Assembly (NCBI RefSeq): GCF_000200595.1
Contig: NC_014810.2
Span: 1,436,311-1,500,310, forward strand
Reading direction: 5' to 3'
Length of the DNA: 64,000 nucleotides
DNA from: Helicobacter felis ATCC 49179
GTDB taxonomy: Bacteria; Campylobacterota; Campylobacteria; Campylobacterales; Helicobacteraceae
A model generated the notes under the pieces. It saw only the letters and a list, made by a program, of their open reading frames with translations. It was not told where the DNA came from and searched no databases. Below are positions 30,638 to 40,348 of this stretch, in pieces. Positions within the stretch are counted from its first letter, which is position 1. Each line of letters starts with the position of its first letter. Made by a program: the position numbers and the translations under genes.

Positions 30638-31672
30638 TTGGTTTATGGGGTTTTGTTTGGTGGAGTGAGCTATGAACATGAAATCAGCATTGTGAGCGCG
30701 GTCGCGCTTAAGGAAGTTCTAGGGACCAAGATTGAGTGTTTTATTTTTTTGGACGGGGCGCGGAATTTTTACCTCATCTCTTCTAAGGATATGCGATCTA
30801 ATTTCTTTGCCAAAGGGCAGTATAAAAAATGCCCCAAACTTGTTTTAAAACAAAATGGTTTTTACATGCAAGGGTTTTTAGGAGAGAAACAGCTCAATTT
30901 TTCCATGTTAATTAACCTAGTGCATGGGGGCGATGGTGAAGATGGCAAATTGGCTTCTATGCTGGAGTTTTTTAATCTGCCCTTTATTGGTCCTAGAGTG
31001 GAGGCTTGCACTGTAAGCATGAACAAATACTTCACTAAAATGTTTGCCAAAGAGAGAGGGGTTAAAGTTCTCCCCTATGTCTTCTTGGATAGCCATGACA
31101 ATAGCGCGCTAGAAAATCTGGATTATCCTCTCATTGCCAAGCCTAATCATTTGGGGAGCTCCATAGGCATTAGCGTGATTCACGAGCCTAAAGATGTCGC
31201 CTACGGGTTAGATGAGGTGTTTGAATTTGATTCTCAGGCGATTGTAGAGCCTTTTAAAGCCGGAGTTAAAGAATACAATTTGGCCGGGTGCATGGGACAA
31301 GATGGGGAATTTATCTTTTCTATGATCGAAGAGCCCACCAAGAAGGAATTATTGGGTTTTGAGGAAAAATATTTAGACTTTGGGCGCACACAAACAATCA
31401 GCAAAGCTAATATCAGCCCTCATTTAGAGCTTCAAATGCAAAATGCGTTTAAAAAACTCTACGATCCCTTTTTTATAGGCGCGTTAATCCGTTGCGACTT
31501 CTTTGTGATTGATAATGAGATTTATCTCAACGAAATCAATCCAATTCCCGGAAGTCTAGCGCATTACCTCTTTGAAAATTTTAGCCATGTGCTTGAGAGT
31601 GTGCGCTTGCCCATTTCTCAGCATATCCCCATCACCTACCACTACATTAATAAAATCCAAAAAGCCAAGTAA
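30638..31672 (+). CDS. ddl: D-alanine--D-alanine ligase
   Basis: ATP-grasp ligase making the D-Ala-D-Ala dipeptide for peptidoglycan, 344 residues. It opens with YGVLFGGVSYEHEIS, then has VHGGDGEDGKLASMLEFFNLPFIGP, PLIAKPNHLGSSIGISV and the ATP/Mg site YLNEINPIPGS. The start is TTG with AAAGGA five bases upstream. It overlaps the next gene as TAATG, and murF follows, so this is a cell-wall operon. Confidence 0.95.
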   Translation: MVYGVLFGGVSYEHEISIVSAVALKEVLGTKIECFIFLDGARNFYLISSKDMRSNFFAKGQYKKCPKLVLKQNGFYMQGFLGEKQLNFSMLINLVHGGDGEDGKLASMLEFFNLPFIGPRVEACTVSMNKYFTKMFAKERGVKVLPYVFLDSHDNSALENLDYPLIAKPNHLGSSIGISVIHEPKDVAYGLDEVFEFDSQAIVEPFKAGVKEYNLAGCMGQDGEFIFSMIEEPTKKELLGFEEKYLDFGRTQTISKANISPHLELQMQNAFKKLYDPFFIGALIRCDFFVIDNEIYLNEINPIPGSLAHYLFENFSHVLESVRLPISQHIPITYHYINKIQKAK

Positions 31673-32391
31673 TGCCCAAACGCCATGTTTTCTACAAAGG
31701 GCAGGGTTTTGAAGTTGCTTATGATGTGCACAATAAGGAACTTTCAAAAAGCATGGTTTTTTTGCATGGCTGGGGGAGTTCTAAAGAATTGATGCAAAGT
31801 GCCTTTAAAGCCTATTTTACAGACTACAGGCATTTTTACCTAGATTTGCCCGGATTTGGGAAAAGCCCCAATCATGTTTTTCTCACCCCAGCAGACTACG
31901 CGCACATTGTGGACGCTTTTTTTGAATCTTGGGGCATTACACCTAACTTAGCCTTAGGGCATAGCTTTGGAGGCAAGGTGGCTACTCTGTGCCAAAGTCA
32001 AGATCTCATTCTTTTAAGCACGGCGGGAATTTTGCTCCCCAAACCCCTAAAAACCCGTTTTAAAATTAAGCTTGCCAAATGTTGTAAAGCTTTAGGGATT
32101 CGCTTTAGTGCGCTTAGAAGCGTTGATGCAAGAGATTTAAGCCCGGTGATGTATGAAATTCTTAAATTTAGCGTGCAAGAGGATTTTAGCTCTGCTTTTA
32201 GCGCATGCGCTAAAAAGACTTTGATTTTATGGGGCAGAGAGGATCGCGCCACGCCCCTACTTGCAGGGGAGCGCGTGGCTCGTTTGATTCCTACTAATCA
32301 ATTTGAAGTTTTAGAGGGCGATCACTTCTTTTTTTTAAAGCAAGGCGCGTTGGTGGATCGCTATAGTTGCGTATATTTTAAGGGGGCTTGA
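31672..32391 (+). CDS. Alpha/beta-hydrolase
   Basis: 239 residues. The oxyanion segment is FLHGWGSSKEL, the nucleophile elbow is GHSFGG (Ser near 106), an acid follows in GREDRATPL, and the catalytic His lies in GDHFFF. The triad is complete, so it is probably an active esterase or lipase-like enzyme; the substrate is unknown. It lies between ddl and murF, an order conserved in H. pylori. Both ends overlap neighbours, so it is translationally coupled. Confidence 0.88.
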   Translation: MPKRHVFYKGQGFEVAYDVHNKELSKSMVFLHGWGSSKELMQSAFKAYFTDYRHFYLDLPGFGKSPNHVFLTPADYAHIVDAFFESWGITPNLALGHSFGGKVATLCQSQDLILLSTAGILLPKPLKTRFKIKLAKCCKALGIRFSALRSVDARDLSPVMYEILKFSVQEDFSSAFSACAKKTLILWGREDRATPLLAGERVARLIPTNQFEVLEGDHFFFLKQGALVDRYSCVYFKGA

Positions 32392-33851
32392 TGGGCGTTT
32401 TGGAATTGGGGACAATATGGGTTTTTGTATTGGGTCTAAATTACTATTTTATGACTCTGTTGCAATGGTATCATTACAGCCCTTGGCGGGTGTTTACCAA
32501 GCATCATAAATGGCGTTGGCACATCTATCACATGGGTCTGCCTTTGGGAGTGTTTGTGATCGCTCATATCCAGCATTGGGAGATCGCTTTTTATGTTTTT
32601 GTGGGGATTGTGCAGCTTCCATGGTTATTTTGGTGGGCCTATAAACTAGATAAAAGACTCGTATTCACGCCCCGCGTGGGGCGCGCTTTTGCTCTGCTTG
32701 TATTTTTCTTATTGGTGGATGCTCTCTTGTGTCATTTTTATGGACATGCAAGTTTTTGGCGTGTTCTCTTATTGATGGTGTTAGCTCAAATGGGAGCAAT
32801 AGGGTTTGAAAAAATTTGCGCGCGGGGTTATGTGCAATTAGCCAAAAATAAAATTTTAGGCATGAAAAATCTTAAAATTCTTGCCATTACCGGGAGTTTT
32901 GGAAAGACTAGCGTGAAAAATTATCTCTATCAAATACTCCAAAGCAAACACATTATCTATAGCTCTTTGGGGAGCACTAATACCCTGTTAGGTCTTAGTC
33001 AAGACATCAATCAAAATCTCCCTGAAAACACCACACTATATATTGCCGAAGCGGGCGCGCGCCAGCCCGGAGATATTGCAGCCATTAGTCAACTTCTCAA
33101 CCATCATTACGCTGTGATTACAGAGGTGGGCGCACAACATATTGAATACTTTAAAACCCTAGACAATGTGATCAAAACCAAAGCCGAGCTTTTAGAATCG
33201 TCTCGTTTAGAGCATGCCTTTTGCCACCATAACGAAGCCTTAGAAGAATTAATCTCACAAAAAGACAAGATCACTTTTTATCCCGGGCAAGTCAGGCGCG
33301 TTCAAGCCACCTTAGAGGGCACAAGTTTTGAACTTTTATTAGGAGAACAATGGGCGCGTTTTGAGAGCAAGATTTTAGGGGCCTTTAATGTGGAAAACAT
33401 CACCTTAGCGGTCATGGTAGGGTTTTATTTTGGCATTCCCATAGATCAACTCCAGCGATCGGTCGCCAAACTCAATCCCGTCCCACACCGCTTGCAAGTT
33501 TTACACCTCAACGATAAAGTGATCATTGATGATGGTTTTAATGGGAATTTAAAGGGCATGCTCGAGGCGGTGCGCCTCTCTAGTTTGTATGTAGGGCGTA
33601 AGATCATCGTAACGCCCGGGCTTGTAGAAAGCGATGAAGAGTCCAACACCACTTTAGGCAAAGCCATCGATCAAGTCTTTGACATCGCTATTCTCACGGG
33701 CGAACTCAATGCCGCCACACTAGGCAGGGTGATTAATAGGGCTCAAAAGATTTTCTTGAAAGATAAGTCCCAGTTAGAACAACTTTTACAAAGCGTTACT
33801 CTTGCCAAAGATTTAATCTTATTTGCCAATGACGCTCCCAATTACATTTAA
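32391..33851 (+). CDS. murF: UDP-MurNAc-tripeptide--D-Ala-D-Ala ligase
   Basis: Adds the D-Ala-D-Ala made by Ddl to the peptidoglycan precursor. It has about 486 residues, longer than E. coli MurF because of a hydrophobic N-terminal part with several membrane-like segments (residues 1-130), a form also seen in other Campylobacterota. The Mur ATP-binding loop is AITGSFGKTSVKNYL, followed by the conserved STNTLLGLS and the C-terminal DDGFNGNLKGMLEA. The ATG overlaps the previous stop. Confidence 0.93.
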   Translation: MGVLELGTIWVFVLGLNYYFMTLLQWYHYSPWRVFTKHHKWRWHIYHMGLPLGVFVIAHIQHWEIAFYVFVGIVQLPWLFWWAYKLDKRLVFTPRVGRAFALLVFFLLVDALLCHFYGHASFWRVLLLMVLAQMGAIGFEKICARGYVQLAKNKILGMKNLKILAITGSFGKTSVKNYLYQILQSKHIIYSSLGSTNTLLGLSQDINQNLPENTTLYIAEAGARQPGDIAAISQLLNHHYAVITEVGAQHIEYFKTLDNVIKTKAELLESSRLEHAFCHHNEALEELISQKDKITFYPGQVRRVQATLEGTSFELLLGEQWARFESKILGAFNVENITLAVMVGFYFGIPIDQLQRSVAKLNPVPHRLQVLHLNDKVIIDDGFNGNLKGMLEAVRLSSLYVGRKIIVTPGLVESDEESNTTLGKAIDQVFDIAILTGELNAATLGRVINRAQKIFLKDKSQLEQLLQSVTLAKDLILFANDAPNYI

Positions 33852-33860
33852 AGGAAAATA

Positions 33861-34352
33861 ATGCAACGCCTCTATGCGCCTTGGCGCAGTCCTTATTTGC
33901 AAGGGACAGATTCACAAGATTGCGTGTTTTGCGCCATTAGCAAAGCCCCTCATTTGGACACCACTAACCATGTTTTGCACAGAGATGCGCATGGGATAAT
34001 TTTGATGAATCGCTACCCTTATAATCCCGGACATTTCATGGTGATCCCCCACCAACATGTAGACAGCCCTGAACTTTTGAGTTTGCAAGATTGGCAGCAC
34101 TTGCAACAACGCATTTATGAGGGCGTGCAACTTCTCTATGACTTTGGCGCATCGGGAATCAACATGGGTTTTAATCTCAAGGATGCGGGTGGAGCCGGGA
34201 TTGCCGCGCATTTGCATGGGCATTTAGTGCCTCGTTTTGCCAAAGACACCAATTTTATCAGCGTGATTGGGGATACACGGGTATATGGTGTGGATTTTGA
34301 AGCCATTTACCAAACTCTCAAAGAAAAAGCCAAGTCTTATTTCACTGCTTAA
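33861..34352 (+). CDS. HIT-family nucleotide hydrolase
   Basis: 163 residues with the histidine triad HLHGHLVPR near 118 and a Cys pair (CVFC) near the N-terminus, which with a later His forms the zinc site of this branch. It probably hydrolyses AMP- or Ap4A-type nucleotides. It has a GGAAAA ribosome site and lies between murF and prs, as in H. pylori. Confidence 0.9.
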   Translation: MQRLYAPWRSPYLQGTDSQDCVFCAISKAPHLDTTNHVLHRDAHGIILMNRYPYNPGHFMVIPHQHVDSPELLSLQDWQHLQQRIYEGVQLLYDFGASGINMGFNLKDAGGAGIAAHLHGHLVPRFAKDTNFISVIGDTRVYGVDFEAIYQTLKEKAKSYFTA

Positions 34353-34363
34353 GGAAAGAGCGT

Positions 34364-35299
34364 ATGCGGACACGAAGTTTTAAAATTTTTAGCGGGAGCG
34401 CGCACCCTAGTTTTGGTAAGGAGGTCGCCAAACATTTAGGCGTGGGACTCTCTAAGGTTGTTTTAGGGCGTTTTAGTGATGGGGAGATCAATGTGCAAAT
34501 TAGCGAGTCGGTGCGCGGGCGTGATGTTTACATCGTCCAGCCTACTTGCGCGCCTGTGAATGATAATTTGATGGAGCTATTGGTCATGGTGGATGCTCTG
34601 CGCCGCAGCTCGGCTAATTCGATCACAGCTGTAGTGCCCTATTTTGGCTATGCCAGACAGGATCGCAAAGCTGCTCCCAGAGTGCCCATTAGTGCTAAAC
34701 TTGTAGCTGATCTCATGCAAACCGTGCGCATCGATCGTTTGATCACTATGGATTTGCATGCCGGACAAATTCAAGGATTTTTTAACATTCCAGTAGACAA
34801 TCTTTACGGCTCGATCATCTTTAGAGATTATATTTGCTCTAAAGATTTTAAAAACCCGGTGGTAGCTAGCCCAGATATTGGTGGTGTGGCGCGTGCGCGT
34901 TATTTTGCTAGCCAGCTAGGCATGGATTTAGTGATTGTGGACAAACGGCGTGAGAGGGCCAATGAATCAGAAGTGATGAATATTATCGGGGAAGTGCAGG
35001 GGAAAGATATTATTTTAGTCGATGACATGGTGGATACTGCCGGGACCATTTGTAAAGCAGCTAGCATGCTCAAAGAAAGAGGGGCGCGCTCAGTGATGGC
35101 CATTGGCACGCATGCAGTTTTAAGCGGGAATGCCAAAAAGCGCATTCAAGAAAGCGCGCTAGATGAGGTGGTGGTGAGTAATTCTATCCCCCTTAAAGGG
35201 ACTCATCCAAAAATTACAATTTTAAGTGTTGCGCCTTTATTTGCAGAGGTGATTCGGCGCGTTTACCACAATGAGAGCGTGCAGTCTCTCTTTGTATAA
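34364..35299 (+). CDS. prs: Ribose-phosphate pyrophosphokinase
   Basis: Makes PRPP from ribose 5-phosphate and ATP for nucleotide, histidine and tryptophan synthesis, 311 residues. It has [18 protein letters not shown], the flexible-loop RQDRK, and the PRPP-binding loop [10 protein letters not shown] near 222. Full usual length. GGAAAGAG lies before the ATG. Confidence 0.97.
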   Translation: MRTRSFKIFSGSAHPSFGKEVAKHLGVGLSKVVLGRFSDGEINVQISESVRGRDVYIVQPTCAPVNDNLMELLVMVDALRRSSANSITAVVPYFGYARQDRKAAPRVPISAKLVADLMQTVRIDRLITMDLHAGQIQGFFNIPVDNLYGSIIFRDYICSKDFKNPVVASPDIGGVARARYFASQLGMDLVIVDKRRERANESEVMNIIGEVQGKDIILVDDMVDTAGTICKAASMLKERGARSVMAIGTHAVLSGNAKKRIQESALDEVVVSNSIPLKGTHPKITILSVAPLFAEVIRRVYHNESVQSLFV

Positions 35300-35317
35300 T
35301 TTGGCAAAAGGATAAAA

Positions 35318-36529
35318 ATGGCAGATGTGGTTGTGGGGGTGCAATGGGGGGATGAGGGCAAAGGTAAAATAGTCGATCGCTTAGCCGGGGACTATGATTT
35401 TATTGTGCGTTTTCAAGGCGGGCACAATGCGGGCCATACCATAGTGGCCAATGATCACACTTACGCCCTCCATCTCATTCCCTCAGGTGTGTTGTATCCT
35501 CAGTGTAAAAATGTCATCGGTAATGGCGTTGTGGTCGCTTTAGACGCGCTGGCCTCTGAGATTGCGCAATTTTCAGATTTAAAGGGTCGCCTCTTTGTGA
35601 GTAGCCGTGCGCATTTGATTTTACCTTATCACCAAATGCTAGAAACACACCAAGAATCTAAAAACGCCATAGGCACCACGCGCAAGGGAATTGGGCCTGC
35701 TTATCAAGACAAGATCGGTCGTTTGGGGTTGCGTGTGGGGGATTTGCGCCACCCCAATTATCTAAAAGAACGCCTAGAAGCCTATTTGGCCCAAGTGCAA
35801 GCACAAGTTGATATGCGCGCCATTAATGATTATCTAGATCGCTACACTCCCCTTATTTTGCCCTATATTGCCGATACGACAGAACTTTTATGGGAGGGCG
35901 TGGACGCTGGAAAGAAAATTTTATTAGAGGGCGCACAGGGGAGCATGCTTGATATTGATTTTGGAACTTATCCCTTTGTTACCAGCTCTACAACCATTGT
36001 CGCTGGGGCTTGTAGTGGGAGTGGTCTAAGTGTGAGAGATATTAATAACATCATAGGCGTGGCTAAGGCGTATTGCACGCGGGTGGGCAATGGTCCTTTT
36101 CCGACAGAAGAATGCGCAGAGATGGGCGAATTTTTGCGCCAAAAAGGGCATGAGTTTGGCACGACCACCAAGCGCGCGCGCCGTTGCGGGTATTTTGACG
36201 CGTTGGCGGTGAAATACGCTTGCCGTTTGAACGGGTGCACAGAACTAGCCTTAATGAAACTAGATGTATTGGATGGCTTAGAGGAAATTTTGGTGAGCGT
36301 GGGTTATAGCAGGCAGGGGCAAACTTTCACTGGCATGCCTGATTGCCTAGAGGGAGTGCAACCGGTATACAAGCGCTTTAAGGGCTGGGAGTGCAGTGCG
36401 GGAGCAAAAAGCTTTGGCGATCTGCCCAAACAAGCCCAAGAATATATTCTAGCTCTTGAAGAATTGGTAGGGGTGCGCATTAGCATGGTTTCTACCAGCC
36501 CTAAGCGTGAGGAAATGGTGCTAAGATGA
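35318..36529 (+). CDS. purA: Adenylosuccinate synthase
   Basis: First committed step of AMP synthesis from IMP, 403 residues. The GTP loop is GVQWGDEGKGKIVD at the N-terminus, with GHNAGHT next and EGAQGSMLDIDFGTYPFVTSS in the middle; the C-terminal GTP specificity region is present. It is slightly shorter than E. coli PurA (432), as in other Campylobacterota. It overlaps fliJ by ATGA. Confidence 0.96.
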   Translation: MADVVVGVQWGDEGKGKIVDRLAGDYDFIVRFQGGHNAGHTIVANDHTYALHLIPSGVLYPQCKNVIGNGVVVALDALASEIAQFSDLKGRLFVSSRAHLILPYHQMLETHQESKNAIGTTRKGIGPAYQDKIGRLGLRVGDLRHPNYLKERLEAYLAQVQAQVDMRAINDYLDRYTPLILPYIADTTELLWEGVDAGKKILLEGAQGSMLDIDFGTYPFVTSSTTIVAGACSGSGLSVRDINNIIGVAKAYCTRVGNGPFPTEECAEMGEFLRQKGHEFGTTTKRARRCGYFDALAVKYACRLNGCTELALMKLDVLDGLEEILVSVGYSRQGQTFTGMPDCLEGVQPVYKRFKGWECSAGAKSFGDLPKQAQEYILALEELVGVRISMVSTSPKREEMVLR

Positions 36530-36954
36530 GCCAATTTAAAGCTCTGCTAAAGATCAAGCAACAAATTGTGCAAAGGTGCGAGATTGCCATTGCTAATAAT
36601 CAGGCCAAAATCGTGGGCAAGGAGCGTGCCTTGCAAGTTTTGATTGAAGAGCTTAACGGATTGAGCGTGCCTATTATGGGAGGGTTTGGCAATTTTGCTC
36701 AACTGAACACCCTTAAACAAAATTATCGCTATGAAATCGATCACCTCAATCATGAAATTGAGTTGCTCAAACAAGATGACTTGCGCCTGCGAGCAGAGTA
36801 TAAAGAAGCTATGGTTGAATACGAAAAAATCGCCTATTTAGAGACTTTAGAGACCCAAAAAAAGCTAGCGCGCTTGAAAAAGGTGGAGCATAGAGAAATG
36901 GATGCCATTGGTTTGAGCGTGTTTGTCCAAAACCAAAAGGCGCGCCATGCCTAG
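36526..36954 (+). CDS. fliJ: FliJ-like flagellar export chaperone
   Basis: 142 residues, almost entirely charged coiled coil (FKALLKIKQQIVQRCE; YRYEIDHLNHEIELLKQDD), as expected for FliJ, which links the export ATPase FliI to FlhA. The H. pylori gene order purA-fliJ-motE-like supports the call. It overlaps both neighbours. Sequence alone identifies it only by its coiled-coil form and context. Confidence 0.78.
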   Translation: MSQFKALLKIKQQIVQRCEIAIANNQAKIVGKERALQVLIEELNGLSVPIMGGFGNFAQLNTLKQNYRYEIDHLNHEIELLKQDDLRLRAEYKEAMVEYEKIAYLETLETQKKLARLKKVEHREMDAIGLSVFVQNQKARHA

Positions 36955-37618
36955 ATTCGCGCTTTATATGATCTGTGTGGGGCTTCTTTGGGGCGCAGAA
37001 AATCACAATGCCAAGCCTCCCAAACCCTTCCCCACCCTAGAGACTCCAAAAGACTCCACTTCTAGGCAGTTTTTACAATGCAGCGCTATTTTTGAATCCA
37101 GAAAAGCAGAGATCGATCAACAGCTTCAAATGCTCCAACAGCGCGCCCTCACTTTGCAGACTTTGCAGAATGAAACCCAACACCTCTTAGATCAGCGGAG
37201 CGCGAAGGTGGTCGAGCGCGAAAAAGCCTTGAGTGCTAAATTGAAGGAAATTGAAAATAAAGAGGCGCAACTCAAAACCACTCAAGAAGAAAATGAGAAA
37301 AAGCTCAAAAAATTGATCGCCAAAAATGAGGAATTGCTTAAAGAAATCAAAGAGGGCAGTCAAAGCAAACTTTCTAGCACTTATGCCAAGATGAAAGATT
37401 CCAAAGCTGCTCCCATTTTACAAGACCTCCCCCCCAGCCAAGCCGCACAAATTCTCTCCACCCTAGAAGCCAAAGACATGGGTAAAATTTTGGCTAAAAT
37501 GGATCCTCAAAAAGCCGCCATGCTTACAGAAATGCTCCAAAAAGGTCCGCCTTTTAAAGACCCCCCCAAGCCTCCACCCCCACCCCCTCCTAAAAAACCC
37601 GATGAAGATGAGGAGTAG
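36947..37618 (+). CDS. MotE-like flagellar chaperone with proline tail
   Basis: About 223 residues. A signal peptide or anchor (MPRFALYMICVGLLWGA) is followed by a long coiled coil (60-140), an MgtE_N/MotE-like domain (LQDLPPSQAAQILSTLEAKDMGKILAKMDPQKAAMLTEML) and a Pro-rich acidic tail (KPPPPPPPKKPDEDEE). The start at 36947 overlaps fliJ by eight bases; the open frame to 36923 lies inside fliJ. Context with fliJ suggests a flagellar stator or export role. The tail is encoded over C-runs up to seven long (37561-37567). Confidence 0.8.
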   Translation: MPRFALYMICVGLLWGAENHNAKPPKPFPTLETPKDSTSRQFLQCSAIFESRKAEIDQQLQMLQQRALTLQTLQNETQHLLDQRSAKVVEREKALSAKLKEIENKEAQLKTTQEENEKKLKKLIAKNEELLKEIKEGSQSKLSSTYAKMKDSKAAPILQDLPPSQAAQILSTLEAKDMGKILAKMDPQKAAMLTEMLQKGPPFKDPPKPPPPPPPKKPDEDEE

Positions 37619-37628
37619 GGTCGTGAAC

Positions 37629-37658
37629 TTGAATCGTGGATATGATCTAAACTATAGT
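37629..37658 (+). promoter_or_regulatory. Candidate promoter of the YtfJ-like gene
   Basis: TTGAAT (37629-37634) and TATAGT (37653-37658) are separated by 18 bases, in the gap after the MotE-like gene and 36 bases before the TTG start. A reasonable sigma-70-type match. Confidence 0.4.
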
Positions 37659-37693
37659 ATGATCGCCAAATTTTTTTGTCTGAGGTGCGTGTT

Positions 37694-38242
37694 TTGAAAA
37701 AGATAGTTGGAAGTTTTTTATTGGTATTGGGCATAGCAGATGCGAGCAATATTGCCCTCAATCAACCCCTAGCAGGTGTGGTGGTGCAAGATAAGGGTGA
37801 GCTTATTTTAGATGGAGATTCCATACAATACAGAGTGTGGGATAGTAAAAATCTACTAGGAAAAGTGCGCATTGTGCAGCATATTGCCGGACGCAAGAGT
37901 GTTAAGGCAAAAAACCAGCCTCTCATGGATAGCATTGTTGCGCAACATTTTGATGAAAATAAATACCAAACTACAAACATTATCAATGTGGACGATGCCC
38001 TTATGGGCACAGGGCTTTTTGTGCGCGGGGAAACCAAAAAAGCCAAAAGAAAACATCCCAAAAGCCAAGTGGTGATGGACAATGAGGGGGCGGTGCAAAA
38101 AGCTTGGGATTTAAAAAAGCAGGAAAGTTTAGTGGTTGTGTTGGACAAGGCGGGTAAAGTGCGCTTTGTGCATGAGGGCAAACTCAATAATGGCCAAATT
38201 CAAGAAGTGCTTGACTTGGCCAAGAAATTACAGCAAGAATAG
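37694..38242 (+). CDS. YtfJ-family periplasmic protein
   Basis: About 182 residues with a signal peptide (MKKIVGSFLLVLGIADA) and a mature domain that fits YtfJ-family proteins of thioredoxin-like fold: GKVRIVQHIAGRKSVK, NIINVDDALMGTG, VVLDKAGKVRFVHEGKLN. No CxxC is present, so it is not an oxidoreductase. The start TTG is preferred since GAGG lies eight bases upstream. Function unknown. Confidence 0.75.
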   Translation: MKKIVGSFLLVLGIADASNIALNQPLAGVVVQDKGELILDGDSIQYRVWDSKNLLGKVRIVQHIAGRKSVKAKNQPLMDSIVAQHFDENKYQTTNIINVDDALMGTGLFVRGETKKAKRKHPKSQVVMDNEGAVQKAWDLKKQESLVVVLDKAGKVRFVHEGKLNNGQIQEVLDLAKKLQQE

Positions 38243-38273
38243 ACAGATTCTAAATGAGGGGGTTCAAATCTGT
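38243..38273. terminator. Weak hairpin between convergent genes
   Basis: ACAGATT (38243-38249) pairs with AATCTGT (38267-38273) around a 17-base loop, in the 46-base gap between the YtfJ-like gene and the convergent lyase gene. It lacks a T-run on either side, so it is only a possible bidirectional terminator. Confidence 0.3.
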
Positions 38274-38288
38274 GCTAAAACAACCCAC

Positions 38289-39284
38289 TTATTCAGCTAG
38301 TCTTAAATCATCATTAAACTGCAACCTAAAACGATCGCCTTTAAAATCCCCTTGTTTAATGGCTTGTTGTCCTGCTGTGCTCTTGTAATATTGGTTTAAT
38401 AGAAGAAAATAAGCGTCATGATGCAACCCTATTAAATTTGGTTGGTAGTAGGGGAAGCTTTTAGGGTCGAGCACCCATTGCGCGCTTTTGTCATAGGCTT
38501 TAAAAAGTTTCTGTGCTGCGTGGCTGTGCCATAGATCAAAGCCATTTTCTGCGAGCAGTTGCCCGGCTATGCTGATGGGGGTGAGGGCAAAATGCGTGTA
38601 GGCAATGCCCTTGATGCCCTTAGTGGGTCCACTATTGTAGTTAGCGGTGTTGCTACGCACGATCTCCTTTGCCATCACACCCTCTCCATCAATGGCATCT
38701 AAAATCCACTTTTGCCATTTATGAGACATTTTTAGGAGTAGATCATGGTCGTTGGCCACAAGCGCGCTACTCACACCCAACAGAATCGCCCAAGCCCCGA
38801 TGTTATTGTCCTTGTTATAGCGCGCGTAGGCTAGCATGTTAGAAGAGAACTGCTCGAATAGAGGGCTAGCAAATCTGGAGCGTATGAAGAGATAAGCCAT
38901 GTTCATGTAGGGCATGTAAAAGTTGATGAGGTTTTTAGCCTCCTTAGAGCTGACGAGCTTGAGATGTTGTGCCCACTGCTCTAAAATCTCTTGAGCTCTT
39001 TGTGCGTATGCGTCTTTGCCACTCACCAAAAAACCCAAAGCCAGATCGTAGGACAGAGTGGCCGATCTTTTAAACGCGGCGCTACAGAAATCGGCTTTTC
39101 TCTCCCCTGTGGGGGTGTAGTGTGGCAGGGTATTGAGTTGCGCACAGGTTTGGATTTCTTTTTGAAGTTTGCGGTGCAAGTGGATCGCGCGCTCTAAATG
39201 GGCAGAGTGAAAATTCCTAAAAAAATACGGCGTGGCTTGCAGAACACTTAAAAAGCACAGCCCTAAGAGTATTAATTTCTGCAT
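38289..39284 (-). CDS. Alginate lyase-like secreted protein (PL5/PF05426-like)
   Basis: 331 residues with a signal peptide (MQKLILLGLCFLSVLQA). The all-helical toroid of alginate lyases is suggested by matching blocks: RSATLSYDLALGFLVSGKDAYAQRA, YNKDNNIGAWAILLGVSSALVAND (family Asn and Trp), VMAKEIVRSNTANYNSGP and GIAYTHFALTPISIAGQLL (family Y-H-x-F-A-L). It would act in the periplasm or outside on uronate polymers, or on another glycan. AAAGGAG precedes the ATG. Gastric relevance is unclear. Confidence 0.72.
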   Translation of the reverse strand: MQKLILLGLCFLSVLQATPYFFRNFHSAHLERAIHLHRKLQKEIQTCAQLNTLPHYTPTGERKADFCSAAFKRSATLSYDLALGFLVSGKDAYAQRAQEILEQWAQHLKLVSSKEAKNLINFYMPYMNMAYLFIRSRFASPLFEQFSSNMLAYARYNKDNNIGAWAILLGVSSALVANDHDLLLKMSHKWQKWILDAIDGEGVMAKEIVRSNTANYNSGPTKGIKGIAYTHFALTPISIAGQLLAENGFDLWHSHAAQKLFKAYDKSAQWVLDPKSFPYYQPNLIGLHHDAYFLLLNQYYKSTAGQQAIKQGDFKGDRFRLQFNDDLRLAE

Positions 39285-39396
39285 GGCACTCCTTTAAAAA
39301 TGCGCAGATTGGGATCATATTAAATATATTGGAAATTCTTTAAGCAGAGGTTTAAGAATTAAGAATTTTAACTAAAGTAAAAGGGCATAAATTGTT
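39285..39396. other. AT-rich gap with no gene
   Basis: This spacer holds AT-rich repeats (TTAAGAATTAAGAATTTTAA) and no open frame of note. It may carry the lyase promoter reading to the left (TATAATTT-like sequence on the minus strand is absent), so nothing firm is called. Confidence 0.3.
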
Positions 39397-40279
39397 TTAA
39401 AATTTCATCTTTTGTAGGGCTTGACAAAGAGTATTGTCAGACTTGAAAACTTGGAGCTTGTCCTTAGGGTCTAAATACACACAGGGGCTATCATCAATAG
39501 AGATCAGGCGCACAAGGTGTAATTGCTCTTGAATGTCCTTAGTGTTGTAGGTTTGGGCTTTAAAGAGTTGTAGGCAGGTTTGCTTAGATTTTGGGCTTAA
39601 GTATTTGGGGCTTAAACACATGGTAGGGTTGTCTTTTAGCATGTCTTTTAAAATCTTGGGATTTTGTAAGCTGTCGTAGTAATAAGGGGCGTTGCGATTT
39701 AGGGGGAACACCCGTGATATGAAGAGGGTTACAATGCTTATTAGGAGCAGAGTAAAAATACGCCCTGCCCTTGCCCGTGATGACTTTTAGGGGGTGGGTT
39801 TGCACTTCTTGATCTTTAAAGCGCGCTTGCAAGGCTTTAGTTTGGCTGGCATCGCAAAATTGCAAACATGTTTCTAGTTGGTGGGCGTATTTTAGGGGGA
39901 AGGTGAGATTAGTCCCGTATAGATCCTGCAATGTGTGCGTTTTGAGATTGTAATTTGCCCAGCCTATGGTGCCCGTGCCTAAGAATCTAGGGTGCTTGGG
40001 GTCTTGTTGCCAGTTGAAATACAATTTAGCCATGATGTGCTCTTGATCCCATGTGTCTATGTAATAGGAGATATGACTTTTAAGCCACTTGATGCCTTTG
40101 TGATCGCTATCCCACTGCTTGAAGTTAAAAGAGCTATGCTCCACTAAAGAGATAAATTTTAAAACACATTCAGAATTGACATGTCCGGGGAAATCAATTT
40201 GAGTGGGTGTGGCTTCTTGGGCGTAAATTAGGGCGATCCAACTTATCCACATAAGACAAATTTTAACTAATCTCATCAT
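39397..40279 (-). pseudogene. Secreted protein of unknown family, frameshifted
   Basis: The N-terminal frame starts at 40279 with a signal peptide (MMRLVKICLMWISWIALIYA) and runs through KGRAYFYSAPNKHC and ITGV. The C-terminal frame continues FPLNRNAPYYYDSLQNP to 39397 in another phase. The switch lies at a five-base C run on the minus strand (G5 near 39700-39704 on the plus strand); removing one C joins the frames. Several Cys suggest a disulfide-bonded periplasmic protein. It is a recent pseudogene, an OFF state of a short run, or a sequence error. Family unknown. Confidence 0.7.
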
Positions 40280-40348
40280 TCTAAAACCTATGGTAGTTAT
40301 CTAAAAAGTTTAAGTCATTGGGTTTAATTCTCAAATAACTAGGAGAGG

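Noticed and set aside
37561-37596. C-runs in the MotE-like proline tail as a phase switch
   Set aside because: They fall in the last codons of the gene and are interrupted; a shift would change only the tail. Kept as a note.
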